This document shows positions 10,244-21,355 of a stretch of DNA of 64,000 nt, one piece after another. The DNA is from Blastobasis lacticolella (lineage: Eukaryota > Arthropoda > Insecta > Lepidoptera > Blastobasidae). Position numbers and translations under genes: made by a program. Under the pieces are notes generated by a model. It was not told the DNA's origin. It worked only from the letters and a program-made list of their open reading frames with translations, and did no database searches. The number at the start of each line of letters is the position of its first letter. Position 1 is the first letter of the stretch. The stretch covers positions 1,302,001 through 1,366,000 of the forward strand of contig LR990065.1 of the NCBI GenBank assembly GCA_905147135.1, written 5' to 3'.

Positions 10244-11950
10244 ATTGATGTTATATGCTAGGAAATTATCCTCAGCGGTTAATTGTGCTCACTTGATGTT
10301 TATTTTATACGGGAAATAAGAAATGAAAATACAAAATCAGAAAATGCAGAGATGCTGCACAAAAGTCAAAAATATGTATTATTTTTAAATATTTAATGGC
10401 TTGGATGGAAACTGGAAACATGGATACCGATAACAAAAACAGCAGCTCGTCTGCCTATACCTTGTCTAAAATAGGATGATAATTTTGACAATTCACAGTA
10501 GGGATGGGGTAGTGTAAAATCGTTAATGAATCTATTCGATTATCGATTATCATTCTCATAGAACTTGAAATCGATAGTTGCATGGGTATTCAGTACATGT
10601 TATACAAAATAAACTATTTATTTTCTTTTGAAATAATAATTTATTAATACGACATTAAAAACCCTTCCACAACGACGATTTCGACCCGTGCGTATCACAA
10701 TTCGGTCAGTCATCCTATTACGTAGAATACGCGCGTCTCGAATTCGTTGTTGTAAAAGGTCTCTTAGGGTGAAATCCAAACAAGGAATAAGAGTTTAGTT
10801 ACAAAAAATAATAAGGTTACCTAAATATTAATTTTAAATACTCGATTATATTTGATCAATACCGATTTTCGATTGTCGGTTGTTATTCGTTATTCGTGAC
10901 ACTTCACTAAAGGGGCGGGGCCTGTCTATGAAGTACGACATTTTCCGTAGTACATTTACCGAAAATAAAACGAAACAAACGAATTGAACGCCACCATCTT
11001 GTCCTATAGGGATAGGGACCATTCGCAGCAAGGTAGCTCAGGCTCTGCCCTGCCGCGATTTGATTTGATTTGATTGTCCCTATCCCTATAGAAAGCACCC
11101 CGTATACGGATAGAGTATACGGTATAGTAGCATGGTAAAGTATTACTTATCCTACTAACTAGAATACTACTATAGACAGCATTGGTAAAGTAGAGTACTT
11201 AAAACATAGAATGACGTCACACTTTCTACTCGTATAGGTTATACTCCTATAGATCCTTCTATCCCTAAAGAGATGTCTTAAATCACGATTTTGAACGATT
11301 TGAAGTTGGTTGTACTCTAACTTTAACTTCATGGGAGTGGATTGTATGTTGGTTCTATTAATATAATTTTTATACTTATTAGTTTTTATTTTATCTCGTT
11401 TTATAAGTAGGTTATGGGGTATTTGTAAAACGAGATCAAATAAAAATTAGAAAGCTTGAAAATTATGTTAGTAGCACGGAACATAAAATTCACTTCCATG
11501 AAGTCAGAGTATAACTAACTTCATGTCGGTCAAAATCGTACATTTCAGTCCATTTAACTGGGTAGGCTCTGTTGGAGTAGAGCCTATTCGAATTGGATGT
11601 TGTGACGTCATTCCACGGGGTGGGATCAAGATAGTGGCGTACTATAGGAGATTGGCGGTACCTCCCCCGAGGTGTTTTCTCGACTTCGGACATCGGTCTG
11701 AGAACATTGGAAACAGTTTAAAACTGACTGTTTCCAAAAGTTGTAAACTCGAACAAAACAAAAAGAAAAGTTGCAGAGACCGGGTGAAAGAGTACTACTA
11801 CTATGAAATGAACCATTTTGCAGTTCAATGAGGACATGTCTTGAACTCGTGGAGCTGTGAGTGACTCATTTGTTTATCAATACGGCCGCTGTTCAAACAA
11901 ATTCCTCGTTATAATGATGTTACGCCTATTTTTATATTTCATGCCTTTTC
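10244..11950. other. Upstream flank of the zinc-finger gene
   Basis: It should contain the promoter and 5' leader of the minus-strand gene, but no clear TATA or initiator was picked out. GATTATCGATTATC at 10537-10550 is a short simple repeat. A perfect stem pairs CTATAGGGATAGGGAC near 11003-11019 with GTCCCTATCCCTATAG at 11076-11092. No other coding is supported. Confidence 0.5.
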
Positions 11951-11952
11951 TT

Positions 11953-12083
11953 ACGGTGTGGCGGGAAAGTTGCAAGATCAGTTTTTAATTTGCCATTAAA
12001 CAGAGGAGTGTGTATTATAAGTTCAGAACAGTTTTTTTTTCTACTGTCAGGCAGATTCAACTCGTACTGTCCCGCCACACCTC
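11953..12083. mobile_element. Small MITE
   Basis: Inverted ends GGTGTGGCGGGAAAGT and ACTGTCCCGCCACACC enclose about 100 AT-rich bases. No second copy was seen in the window, so the call rests on the ends alone. Confidence 0.5.
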
Positions 12084-12494
12084 TAACCAGCTGCGGAAAT
12101 TATTTTTTACATAGGGTAGGTACACGATTCGTAGAGATGATAAGTGGATCAAAATTTTCAAATTCTAGTTAGTCAGTTAGATTATAAAATCACAAAGATA
12201 AAGTGTATTAAAGTTTCCGAGTTCGTGACGACACTTTTGAGTAAAATTTTACCTCATGCATGACGTCACAGAACATTTCAACGCACTGTGTTGGTGCTAT
12301 TTTTTGTTTAAGTAACAAAAGAAAAACTGTATGTTCAATATTTTAATAGTATACCTGTCGGAATTTCTTTTTTATTCAGTTATCATGCATATGGTTTCTA
12401 GTAGATAAGAGTCTCATTTGAAAGCTCAATATAATTCAGCAACTCATCATTCATAAAATTTCAGACGTCACTGACATCGATCTCATTTCCGAAG
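12084..12494. other. Intergenic, no recognised feature
   Basis: AT-rich. Two TGACGTCA-like words (12262, 12463) occur but are not tied to any gene. Confidence 0.5.
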
Positions 12495-12735
12495 TTGAAC
12501 CAAAATCATCGACGTAGGTGTCAGAATTGCGAAAACAAAGTGGCAATGGGCTCGTAATAGCTTGTAGAACTAATAGATGATGGAGCAAAAAGTTCAATGG
12601 CGATGTATGGGCGACCTCTTAAAGGTCGTTGAGAATCAATGGACGCAAGTGACAAAATTGGTAGCTGTGAAAGGCATGGGGTAAACCTATGTTCAGCAGT
12701 GGACGTCCTGCAGCTGAGATGATGACGATTATGGT
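12495..12735 (+). pseudogene. RTE-type LINE 3' remnant
   Basis: Contains the usual RTE end: GGGCGACCTCTTAAAGG, then a degraded region, then TTCAGCAGTGGACGTCCTGC and GATGATGACGA. The translation is broken by stops. Confidence 0.7.
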
Positions 12736-12889
12736 CAGAATCTTTCAAGCGGGTGTCTGCCATAGAAAGCAGCTAATCCTAAAAATTCTAGAGCTGGTAC
12801 AGCTAAGTAGCTATCAGGCGTGGATCTATGTTTTAGTTCAGGGGAGGGATAATAGTAAATTTTATAGATACTTAAGTATTATGCAATGA

Positions 12890-12950
12890 GCGAGCAAACC
12901 GAGCTCGAAACCTTTGACATTTTGAGTTTTAAAAGCTGGGGTGATCAATG
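12890..12950 (-). repeat. Single monomer of the ~60-bp repeat
   Basis: Reverse copy of the monomer found in arrays at 4140-4375 and 38800-39085: AATGAGCGAGC, GAGCTCG, GACATTTTGAG, AAAGCTGGGGTGAT. Confidence 0.7.
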
Positions 12951-13354
12951 ATTTATTACACCCGGTTTCTGAAACGCTTGTCAAATCAATGATTAGCTAA
13001 CAGACTGTCACATTTAACAACCTGTTAAATCACTGTGGGTTTCTGAAAGGCCAATCAATCTATTGTTAGCTAATCAACCATTAACAAGAGATCAATTTTT
13101 TCGTCTGGCTACCCTTGCTAAAATCAGTCACATTCATTCACTCATATATGTTTTGTTTCTGTCTAACGCATTGATTTGACTCTTTCCCTAGCGGCCTTTT
13201 GATAGCGGCGGGATATTCAACTATTAGATGAAACTGATAGCGATTGTATAGTTATCGTGTAAAATCGAATATTATCAAAAAAATATATACAGAGCGAGAA
13301 AAGAGAAATTATAACAATATCTATGTTATAGGGTCACGGGTTCCAGTGGATCAG

Positions 13355-13560
13355 TAATCCCATCATCATCATCTTTAGGCAGTTAGTTGGGTCCCGGTCC
13401 ACTGCTGAATACAGGCTTACACTCTGGTCGACTCTGTTATCTTGCATCCATCGGCTCCCTAGGACCTTAAAGAGGTCGTCCGTCCATCTCTTGGGAGGCC
13501 ACCCAGAGAAAGCCACTCAACAACATGCGCCCCATCGGCTATCGATTCTGTGAGTTTCTC
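13355..13560 (-). pseudogene. RTE-type LINE C-terminal remnant
   Basis: Reverse translation gives GWPPKRWTDDLFKVLGSRWM and then a diverged SLYSAVDRDPT, the standard end of RTE ORF2, followed by a GATGATGATG tail. It is 5'-truncated and sits inside the 1-kb element. Confidence 0.8.
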
Positions 13561-13576
13561 CCAATAATCCCATTAG

Positions 13577-13870
13577 TTAAATGCTGGTTCAAGTCCTGGA
13601 CACGGGCCGGTTCGTGGTTCAGGTCCAGGTCCTGGCCCCGGATCAGGTCCTCGTTCAGATCCAGGTCCTGGCTTCGGACCAGGTCCTAGCCGCGGACCAG
13701 GTACTGGTTCAGGTCCAGGTCCTGGCTTCGGACCAGCTTCTAGTTCAGGTCCAGGTCCTGGACCCTGGCATGTCCGTGGTTCAGGTCCTGGTCCTGGTTC
13801 AGGTCCATGTCCTGACCCCGAACCAGGTCCTGGTCCAGCTAATGTTTATGATCTACGTGCTGGCACTGGT
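13577..13870 (+). repeat. 12-bp-based GP-rich repeat
   Basis: Variants of GGTTCAGGTCCAGGTCCTGG and TTCGGACCAGGTCCT are repeated about a dozen times. One frame (codons from 13583) reads as glycine/proline/serine repeats such as GSGPGPGFGPG. It stays open across the palindrome and the element end to a TAA at 13955-13957. It has no start codon; a CCCATTAG acceptor-like site precedes it. It could be a minisatellite or a domesticated silk- or collagen-like frame. I favour a minisatellite. Confidence 0.75.
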
Positions 13871-13881
13871 CTAGGGCTGGT

Positions 13882-13936
13882 CTTGTCAACGCAAAAATTA
13901 CGTAACAAGCTGTTACGTAATTTTTGCGTTGACAAG
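13882..13936. repeat. Perfect 26-bp palindrome
   Basis: CTTGTCAACGCAAAAATTAC continues to CGTAACA, then a 3-base AGC centre and the exact complement. It overlaps the right inverted end of the 1-kb element and suggests a second, internal copy of part of that end. Confidence 0.9.
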
Positions 13937-13984
13937 CGTTTCAGAAACCGGGTGTAAGTCTCTGGCAACAGAGTTTAGCAGTAG

Positions 13985-14135
13985 TTAAATTCATCGACTT
14001 CGGATACAATCACAACGACAGCCACATCATCCGCGTATATCAAAGCTTGGCATACGGCACTGAGATCATTTAGAAGAAGGAAGAAGGTTTGGTTTGACAA
14101 GGAAAACCCCTGTAGAACTCCAGAAGTCAATATTA
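13985..14135 (-). pseudogene. Reverse transcriptase fragment
   Basis: Reverse translation gives SGVLQGFSLSNQTF, then LLNDLSAV and ALIYADDVAVVV. These are motif B and motif C (YADD) of a non-LTR reverse transcriptase. Only about 50 residues remain. Confidence 0.75.
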
Positions 14136-14139
14136 TTAT

Positions 14140-15765
14140 TTATTCTAAATATTAGTATTGCCTATATACTCTGTAGAAGTGTAACCCATATGTACTTTTC
14201 TTTAACCAATAATTCAGGTAATTTTTTTTGATTTGCCACCCTAATTATTGCGGTGAAATCACGTTTCTTGTCACATCTTCCCCGTCTGTCATGTCATCAC
14301 TGGACTGTCACCGAATGCCCGTACAAAAATACTAGGCGGTACACGCTGCCATGCACAAATTCAAGTTTTACAGGTGATTAAAACATTATAAAACATATTC
14401 CTGTTAAATTTACCACAAAATTTCCATACCGATAACCACATTGACCTTATCTGCAGAATCATTATAACCTAACTTTTCGGTCCTTATTTTTCTTAATCGT
14501 TAACATGTTTTCGGTAATTCTGTGGTGAATTTAGTATAATCGGTGTATATTTGTGTGTTCTGTGTGTTGTTTGTGCGTCGTGATAATGTATTTAGTGATA
14601 CAAAGTTCGGAGCGCGTAAGTTTTTTTTTGTGTATGGTACAAGAAAGCTATGCATGTATTTTGGTATTCTTACTACTTTGCATGATTGGTCAGAGTGTCA
14701 TTGTAACTTCTAAAAGTGAGGATCAAGCTTTTTGAAGCAGACATGGAGCATTATCAGTATGCAGGTTATTTATTATTCACACGTTTTTTCTGTCGATTTT
14801 TGTGGAGGGTTGTTTACTAGAATTGACCCCACCCTTGGATTGATAACAGGAACAGCTTAGCTATAGATTACAGCAATCTTTCTTACTAGGGCAGTTATTA
14901 GTAAACAGTAAAGAATTCTTTTTTTTCCAACTTATTTCACTTTTACATCATTTTATTTACTTTATTGCTGCTACCTTCAAATTTATTTATCAGGTCTCAA
15001 AGTTTGGGACATATTTTTTATTTATTTAGTAAATTTGAGCAGGCTAAGGTTTTGTAACCATATGGCCTATGGTTGTTGTGACTTTAAAATTCATGTTTCT
15101 GTATTAGTTTAGTTTGTGTTTAATAAATTTAAAGGTAATTTTTTCTAACTAAAAGGCATCATCAATTTAATATCCTATAAGACAATTATTTTATTTCCTA
15201 TTAGATAATGATTTTATTACCTATAAGACAATGATTTAGTTATCATGAGTCACCTACCTAGTGTTATTTATTAGTAGTGGCATTAGTTTAACTCGAAGCA
15301 AATTGTACTTTTGTACAGTTCTTTCCCGTTATCTCCAGTGGCGATATCCTCACAAAATAATTAAAAAAAGAAAAAGTTTTCCTTCCTACATTACCTGTCT
15401 GCATTTATGTGGATTGCTTTAATTTTAACTTGTAGTCTTGTACTTTGTAGTTTCTGGATATACTCTATAACCTACCTTATAAACCTTACTCTTTAATTAC
15501 TCTTTCTATTGTTGAAAACTGCATTAAAATCTATTGCATGGTTTAAAAGATCTAAGTGTACACACATACAGAGGGTTAGATGTGAAGTGATTTTGTTTTA
15601 TACTATACTATGAATAGATTATGATTCCAAGGCTTATTTTTTAATTGATATGACAAGAAACTTTTTAATTATCATTAGTAATGGAGACAAAAGTGATTCA
15701 CAAAAATATCATAAGCAATCCTCAAGGTGCAATCGATCACTCTATACCAATTTTCATATAAGTCC
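14140..15765. other. AT-rich intergenic
   Basis: No coding gene is supported. A possible 5' exon (ATG at 14587 with a GTAAGT donor at 14617) is discussed under findings; I give it low weight. TTATTTCCTATTAGATAATG-type short repeats lie near 15175-15240. Confidence 0.5.
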
Positions 15766-15767
15766 AC

Positions 15768-15845
15768 TTGTGTGAGTGGCGGTGACCGCTTTCCATCAGG
15801 TGGCCCGCTTGCCTTTTAGTCTACTGTCATAACATAAAAAAAAAG
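15768..15845 (-). mobile_element. Retroelement tail fragment (family D)
   Basis: Contains GGTGACCGCTTTCCATCAGG, TGGCCCGCTTGCC and then CATAACATAAAAAA. The same block occurs at 16650-16770, 25610-25700 and 27163-27265. Confidence 0.8.
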
Positions 15846-16435
15846 TCAGACACATAACCAAAGCGCATATCAGGTATACTCCCTTCTAAAATGTTATTTT
15901 GTACTGTTAATCACTGGGATTGTATGTTTGCGAAGGATGACTAAGTGCTATCTAAGGAAACATCTCCTAGAAGTTTTGATAAGCTGTTTAAATACATAGG
16001 TTCATAAGTAGGCTTACTAATATAGTTTAAAACTTACTTGTTATTAAACTATATACCTATATTGTTTTGTGTTCCAGATCAGTGCTTGTATAAACATTTT
16101 ACATAATCTGTTAATACAATAATAATATTGTAAGGAAAAATGTATGTTTATTAACTATTATCCTTGTTTTCAACACTAACATTGCATACCGGGCCGGGCT
16201 ATATACCTACTTGATTTGCCGTAAGTGGTATTAAAAGGAAATTGTAGGTATAGAAAAGGCAAAATCTAATTTAGGTATAGATTTATATAATTTAATTACC
16301 TGTATCATGTTCTGATTGGAAGCTCTCATAATACCTAAATATCCACGTTTTATAATCACAATAACAGAGTTCATAATAACTAACCGACAAAAACCCCCGA
16401 CGAAGTTCACATTTAATTTTTAAGAGAGGTAGGGC

Positions 16436-16770
16436 ATAGCGTGGTATCTCGTTCAAATTGGAGCCGCCCGACTGGGGAAGTACCTCCACCTTACAGAATA
16501 TTGCAGCTAAATAATACTCTTTTAAATAGTATTGTGTTTCTGCCGGTGAGTAAGGTTTCCAGTGCTCCATGGGGTAGGGATTTGGGGAACCGTGGCTTTG
16601 GCAGTGGAGAGGCATTTGCTTTTTGCTGCCAGAGCAACGTGTTATAGAGGTGGGCAACGCATTAGCGATACTCTTGGTGTTGCTAATGTCTATAGGCAGT
16701 GGTGACCACTTTCCATCAGGTGGCCCGCTTGCCTGTTTGCCTACCGTATGACATAAAAAAAATAAAAAAA
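16436..16770 (-). mobile_element. Retroelement fragment (family D), longest copy
   Basis: A 335-bp copy. From the poly-A-like end (CATAAAAAAAATAAAAAA) it runs through CCATCAGGTGGCCCGCTTGC, CTAATGTCTATAGGCAGTGG and TGGGCAACGCATTAGCG to the CCGTGGCTTTGGCAGTG and AATACTCTTTTAAATAGTAT blocks. The distal blocks recur at 63755-63865. A 167-codon reverse frame across it is repeat-derived. Confidence 0.75.
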
Positions 16771-16794
16771 TATTAAATATTTTTGAAACTACCA

Positions 16795-16935
16795 AACTGA
16801 TTTTAATGAAACAAAATAAGAACCATCTCGATTGAACTGGCTTTCAAATAGAGAAATCTCATCAAAATCGGTTTAGCCACAATCAGACACATACATCAAA
16901 CTTATAATAACATCCCTTTTTTTTACTTTTTTCAA
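16795..16935 (+). repeat. Interspersed repeat, partner of 5745-5905
   Basis: Shares GGCTTTCAAATAGAGAAA and AAAATCGGTTTAGCC-type blocks with the 5.8-kb copy. Non-coding. Confidence 0.6.
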
Positions 16936-17778
16936 GACCGTCACGGGGTGCTAATCAGAATCCTTAACCTACCAAATTTATTTTTTATGTTCTCTAACCT
17001 ACCTAAATAACAACTTTTATTTCATAAAAAATATACATACTAAATGTCATATCTTTTTCCCGTAGGTGTAGGCTACTGTCCTGACAAACCGCCCTCTTAT
17101 TTTCATACATGACTTTGGCTTAGGGTAATTCTCTTTTAAATAACATCAATTCTATTGTACATATGTCATATTTGAAAATTCAATATAGGTATACAAACAC
17201 ATTCACACAAAAATACGTTTCAGTGTGGTGGAGTATAATAAAATTGTATTTTAACACGGCACAAGCAGTTTCTCCCGTGCTCTATCAAGATACAGTGAGG
17301 TGAAATTTGTGATTCTAATACAATATCTGAATAGTTTTACCTTACCGACCTTGAGGCTTGTACTGACAGACTTGGATTTAGTAAGGAATTTTAGTTAAGT
17401 AGACTTAATCCGTTTAATCTACATCGCTTGAAAATATGTATGCAAATCTATAGTTTGTGAAATATTGCCCGTTTTGAAGCATCTCAAGAATGTGATGTAT
17501 TAATCAATTTATAATTAAAATGTTGTGCATTGAAGTTAGTCTTGGTGGAGTTCGCACTTCGTTAATTAGAAGTTCTCTCTTGAGTGTGGGTATCAGTAGG
17601 GTTTTAACGGAGGCCTTCTGAGCGGGGGTGGATGCGGAGGTGAAGAGCTTCACCTTTGCGGATGCGGAGGTTAACGGAGGCGGAAAGTGGAAGTGGAATT
17701 TTTTATTATTTTAAATAAGTTATTTGAAATATAGATTATTTAAGTACTTTATACATAGTACACTTTCTTAAAAATTCA
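16936..17778. other. Intergenic, no recognised gene
   Basis: AT-rich. A short GGATGCGGAGGT repeat lies at 17630-17670. No exon or family match was seen. Confidence 0.5.
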
Positions 17779-18035
17779 AACATCATCATCACAGCCCGTA
17801 ACAGTCCACTGCAGGACTTAGGGCCTCTCCCACGTAAGGGGAGGTTATTGCCATAATATCCACGTTTGGCAGGCGGGTTGGAGATCGCAGTGTTTAAATA
17901 TAACAATGGAAAATGCTGCTGCCCATTTTCCAGACTACGGAGACTGTCTTTTGCCTCGAAAACATTAGTCGCCTTGTACGACACCCATGAGTGTCAGGGG
18001 TTGGTGCTATTCTACTCTGCCGGACACCACACGGC
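17779..18035 (+). mobile_element. SINE-C copy
   Basis: Block order: CATCATCACAGCCCGTAACA, GGGCCTCTCCCACG, AATATCCACGTTTGGCAGGC, GGGTTGGAGATCGCAGTGTT, CGCCTTGTACGACACCC, GGTGCTATTCTACTCTGCCG, GGACACCACACGGCC. The same order is found at 29330-29540 and, reversed, at 31033-31298. A short piece sits at 52110-52193. Confidence 0.85.
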
Positions 18036-18394
18036 CAGTTATACTATTAATCAAAATTAAGGAGAGCCAAATTATATTTCAGTTCAGTGCAGCGTCGCTG
18101 CTCACGCGTTGTATTACGACGTAAATAAACCTCCGTTACAACACCGCAAAAGTAGCTGTAATTTCTTGCAGAACCTCCGCAGTAACGGAGGCGAAGTTCC
18201 GTTACAACCCACACTCGTGTTATAATAACTTCAGATGTAATGAAACATTGCAGGGGTAAATTTATAACATAGGTGATAAAGTTTTAATGATACGTGTACG
18301 AGATTAGGTACACTATCTATCGTCCTATTTCTTTTAATGGCTATATTAGTCAAGAGGTTTAGTAGTTTTCTGTTAATTATTTACTCATTTTCCA

Positions 18395-18610
18395 TTTTTA
18401 TTTACGTAGCGACATCTAACGCTCCAGTTGTTGGCAAGCATCACACATAGGTGGCGCTGAAAAACTTCTACAATCCTTTCCTTCCAAACTATTCACAAAT
18501 TATTTTAGACCTACATCGCGCTAGAGAACTTCCGCGATATAAATAGTAAATATTACTTCCGCCGACCATCTGTCGGACCCATCTTACGACCTATTGTTTC
18601 AAAGTTTTTT
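18395..18610 (-). mobile_element. LTR-like fragment, reverse copy
   Basis: In reverse it contains GGTCCGACAGATGGTCGGCGG, a TATA-like TTTATATCGCGG, TTCTCTAGCGCGATGTAGG, CAGCGCCACCTATG and GATGTCGCTACGTAAATAAA. This is the same order as 1948-2170. Confidence 0.45.
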
Positions 18611-19070
18611 GTTCGCATTACTAATGCATTATTATTATATAAGAACTTAATCTTTCTTAAGAAAATAATCTTCCTGTTTATAATATTAGCGTAGATAACA
18701 AACTAACCAGTATTGCGTTGTCGTGCAAAAGTTATGTAAGTAATTTAATTTGTTTTCATCGCTCTATATCGATCGTTGATAACGATAAGGTTTAAATTTA
18801 TTAGTAAAAATATTGATTCACTAGACGGCCATCTTATCCTAGAGCCGTTAATACCTCGAAGCTGGCAATCAAGCGTACGGCTCGCTTGAAGCTAAATAAT
18901 AATAATAATTTATTTCGAAACCTTTTACAGGCGATCAAAATACAATGTTTGTAACAGGTATACTGTTAGTACAGGTATACTGTTTATACAGAGTATAGAA
19001 TTATTTTTCCGCTAAACAGAATATTTAGCGGGAAAATAATTTTTACCATTTATGGTAGATGTCCCACCAT

Positions 19071-19262
19071 CTCACGCTTAGTAAAGCGTTTTGCATCCAC
19101 TTTTCTTATGCGCACTGCAAAGGACTGGAACTCTCTACCTAAGTCATTGTTCCACGATAAGTATAACCTTGGGGTCTTCAAATCAAGGGTGAATAGGTAT
19201 CTTCTAGGCACGCATGCTACGTCTTCGACCTCATCGTCGCTTTCCATCAGGTGAGTTGAGGT
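19071..19262 (+). pseudogene. LINE ORF2 C-terminal remnant
   Basis: The frame reads MRTAKDWNSLPKSLFHDKYN, then LGVFKSRVNRYLLGTHATSS and a TGA. This is the R-A..WN.LP..F..FK end of Jockey/CR1 ORF2. It is 5'-truncated. The same tail is found in reverse at 51655-51745. Confidence 0.85.
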
Positions 19263-19519
19263 CAAATGCAGTGCCTATTGTTAATAAATACATTTTATTT
19301 TCTTATTGTAAGTCGATGATCGGTACCTCCCTGCATACTATAGTATATTGAAATGTTATTCACCAAATTATGGAGGCATCGACTGCTACTAACCTTATGA
19401 ATATGAAATGGCAGCCGACTACTCTCGAGTAAATATTGTGGCCAAGATAGCTTGAGAGTTGCTCTCGGTAATTCCAGAATGTATAAGTGTAACGCCGTCA
19501 CATCTTTTGAACTGTAGAC

Positions 19520-19712
19520 AGAGGGCCTAGTGTGAGTTCCGCTTCGATTTTACTTAACTATCGCGTTTGCGTTTACGTCGAAATTAGTATGAAGAAAAAA
19601 ACTTCATTAACGTACCACTAGGCGGCGCTATATATTTTTTCATACTAATTTCCACGTAAACGCAAACGCGATAGTTAAGTAAAATCGAAGCGGAACTCAC
19701 ACTAGGCCCTCT
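19520..19712. mobile_element. Near-perfect fold-back MITE
   Basis: About 75-bp arms begin AGAGGGCCTAGTGTGAGTTC and run through TTTGCGTTTACGT with one or two mismatches. They are separated by about 40 bases. It would fold into a single long hairpin. Non-coding. Confidence 0.88.
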
Positions 19713-19854
19713 GATAACGAAACTCTGTTGCCAACAATTTGATTTCATGGATTGAAATTGTTCCTTTTGCGATTACGTATGATCGATTTCAAAGGTTCAG
19801 TTGCAATGGCACTTAGTAAGCAACTGAACCCATGAATTCGATGATACGGAAACA

Positions 19855-19905
19855 ATACAATACAATGCTCTTTATTGCACACCAGAGAACACAAATACAG
19901 ATACA
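19855..19905 (-). mobile_element. LINE 3' tail fragment
   Basis: AATACAATACAATGCTCTTT then ATTGCACACCAGAGAAC is the reverse of the GTGTGCAATAAAG..TATTG tail at 54.4 and 56.0 kb. Confidence 0.7.
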
Positions 19906-20359
19906 AAAAATATGAAACGCAACAGTAACAATTTTAATCACATGATTGTTTGCAACAGATGATGATGATTTTTGACATTTATAATTTTTGTGACATTAAA
20001 TCATTACTTTAATTCAATGACATTTTCCGATCCAATTGTAATTTCAAGTTAGAATTTTAGATTCAATGAAACATTTTTAATTTTTTGTGACTTGGTCTAA
20101 TTATCATTATTTCAATATTTTCTTAATTTAATAAGTATTATTATCATATCTTGACATATTTAAAATGTAGATCAATTATGGATGTACGCCTGAAAGGGTA
20201 GGAATTTGGTGGAAAAGAAGCTACTGCATCTAGAACTGCAAAATCACGTAACCCAAACTCCATATTCAATAAAAATTTCATTTCATTTCATTTCACAGCG
20301 CGGTAGCGTTACGTAATTATCATACTGGTCATGGTGGTCATTTTGGTGGTGGTTTGACG

Positions 20360-20600
20360 ACATGCATGGTTCACTTGGTTAATATGCTGGTCTGCCACGC
20401 AGACGTCGCTGGTCCGATTCGCGATCGTGCAGAAATTGAAATGATAAATTTTAATTTCTGTTACGGGTTTGGGTGTAGTATGTATTTACAAAAAAGTATA
20501 TAAGTTGTTAATCAGTTATATAACACCCATAACACAAGCTTAGATTACTTTGGGGCTAGATGGTGCTGTGCGAATTTGTTCAAGCATATTTATTTATCAT
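20360..20600 (+). mobile_element. SINE-B copy, tRNA-Gly-like head
   Basis: The head has TGGTTCACTTGGTTAA, TCTGCCACGCAGA and GGTCCGATTCGCG. Then come AATTTTAATTTCTGTTACGG and TAACACCCATAACACAAGC, ending GGGGCTAGATGGTGCTGTG. Its head matches the general layout of tRNA-Gly(GCC). Another copy at 51943-52268 has a better-preserved B box. Confidence 0.85.
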
Positions 20601-20607
20601 ATCTTGG

Positions 20608-20972
20608 CGTTAAGGTACAGGTTGTGTTGTGCTCTAGCTCGCGAGGGCCCGGGGTCCGCTTTGACCATGATCCAGGATTTGGCAGATCAGGTAATTGCAG
20701 TGGAGCGACTGCCGTCTGACTTCCGTGACCCGTAAACCGTCAGTGACCCTGTTAGCAGGGGGACCTTTGGATTATAGTTACACATTCAGTAGCCTGAATG
20801 TATTTTTTTATTTGACTAGCCATGTGCAGGTTTCATCACGATGTTTTCTCTCACCGTAAGAGAATTGGTTTGTGTTCCACTAATGTACGTAACGCAGAAA
20901 AGAATCATTCTGTGGTTCGAGTCTGGTGCCTCGGTCGGGTCGGACCCCTTAACCACTAAGCCACCGGCTTAG
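20608..20972 (-). mobile_element. SINE-A copy with small internal duplication
   Basis: Reverse copy with GGCCCGGGGTCCGC, GTGGAGCGACTGCCGTCTGA, CTCACCGTAAGAG and a degraded head. It differs from other copies by extra bases near GACCCGTAAACCGTCAGTGACC and by an AT-rich insertion near 20800. Confidence 0.88.
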
Positions 20973-21355
20973 CCTGCCAATATCTGAACAAATTTCAAGA
21001 TATTTCCGATACTAATGTGAACATTTCCCTTGCTTCCAGATCTTGATATGCGGTGATAGTCTACAGATCAAAAATCAAATTTTTTTAAAGCAAAAATCTT
21101 CTCTTCTGGACTTCTCGAAAAACCTCTTCGCACACACAATTCCCAAGCAAACACAACGAATTCGGCGTCATATTATTTACATATATTGTACGGGCATAAT
21201 AAAATAACTGACTGAAAAAAACTTCCGCTATAGTAGCACTGCTACCGGCAAAAGAAAGGCTCGAAAATCTTGGCAACAAGACGGTCTTGTATATTTAAGA
21301 GAATCATTGTACAGATTGTATTTTTATTGACGATTTGACGTTTGGTATCGACGCC

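Larger units (their letters stand above)
12956..13957. mobile_element. 1-kb element with 28-bp inverted ends
   Basis: Ends read TTACACCCGGTTTCTGAAAC on the left and its exact complement ending at 13957 on the right, continuing through CGCTTGTCAA. There is no transposase, so it is non-autonomous. It carries an RTE remnant, a glycine/proline-type repeat and a perfect palindrome, listed separately. Confidence 0.8.

Noticed and set aside
16292..16795. 167-codon reverse frame
   Set aside because: It lies across the family-D retroelement and its flank, with no domain. Pieces of the same translation recur wherever the repeat occurs.
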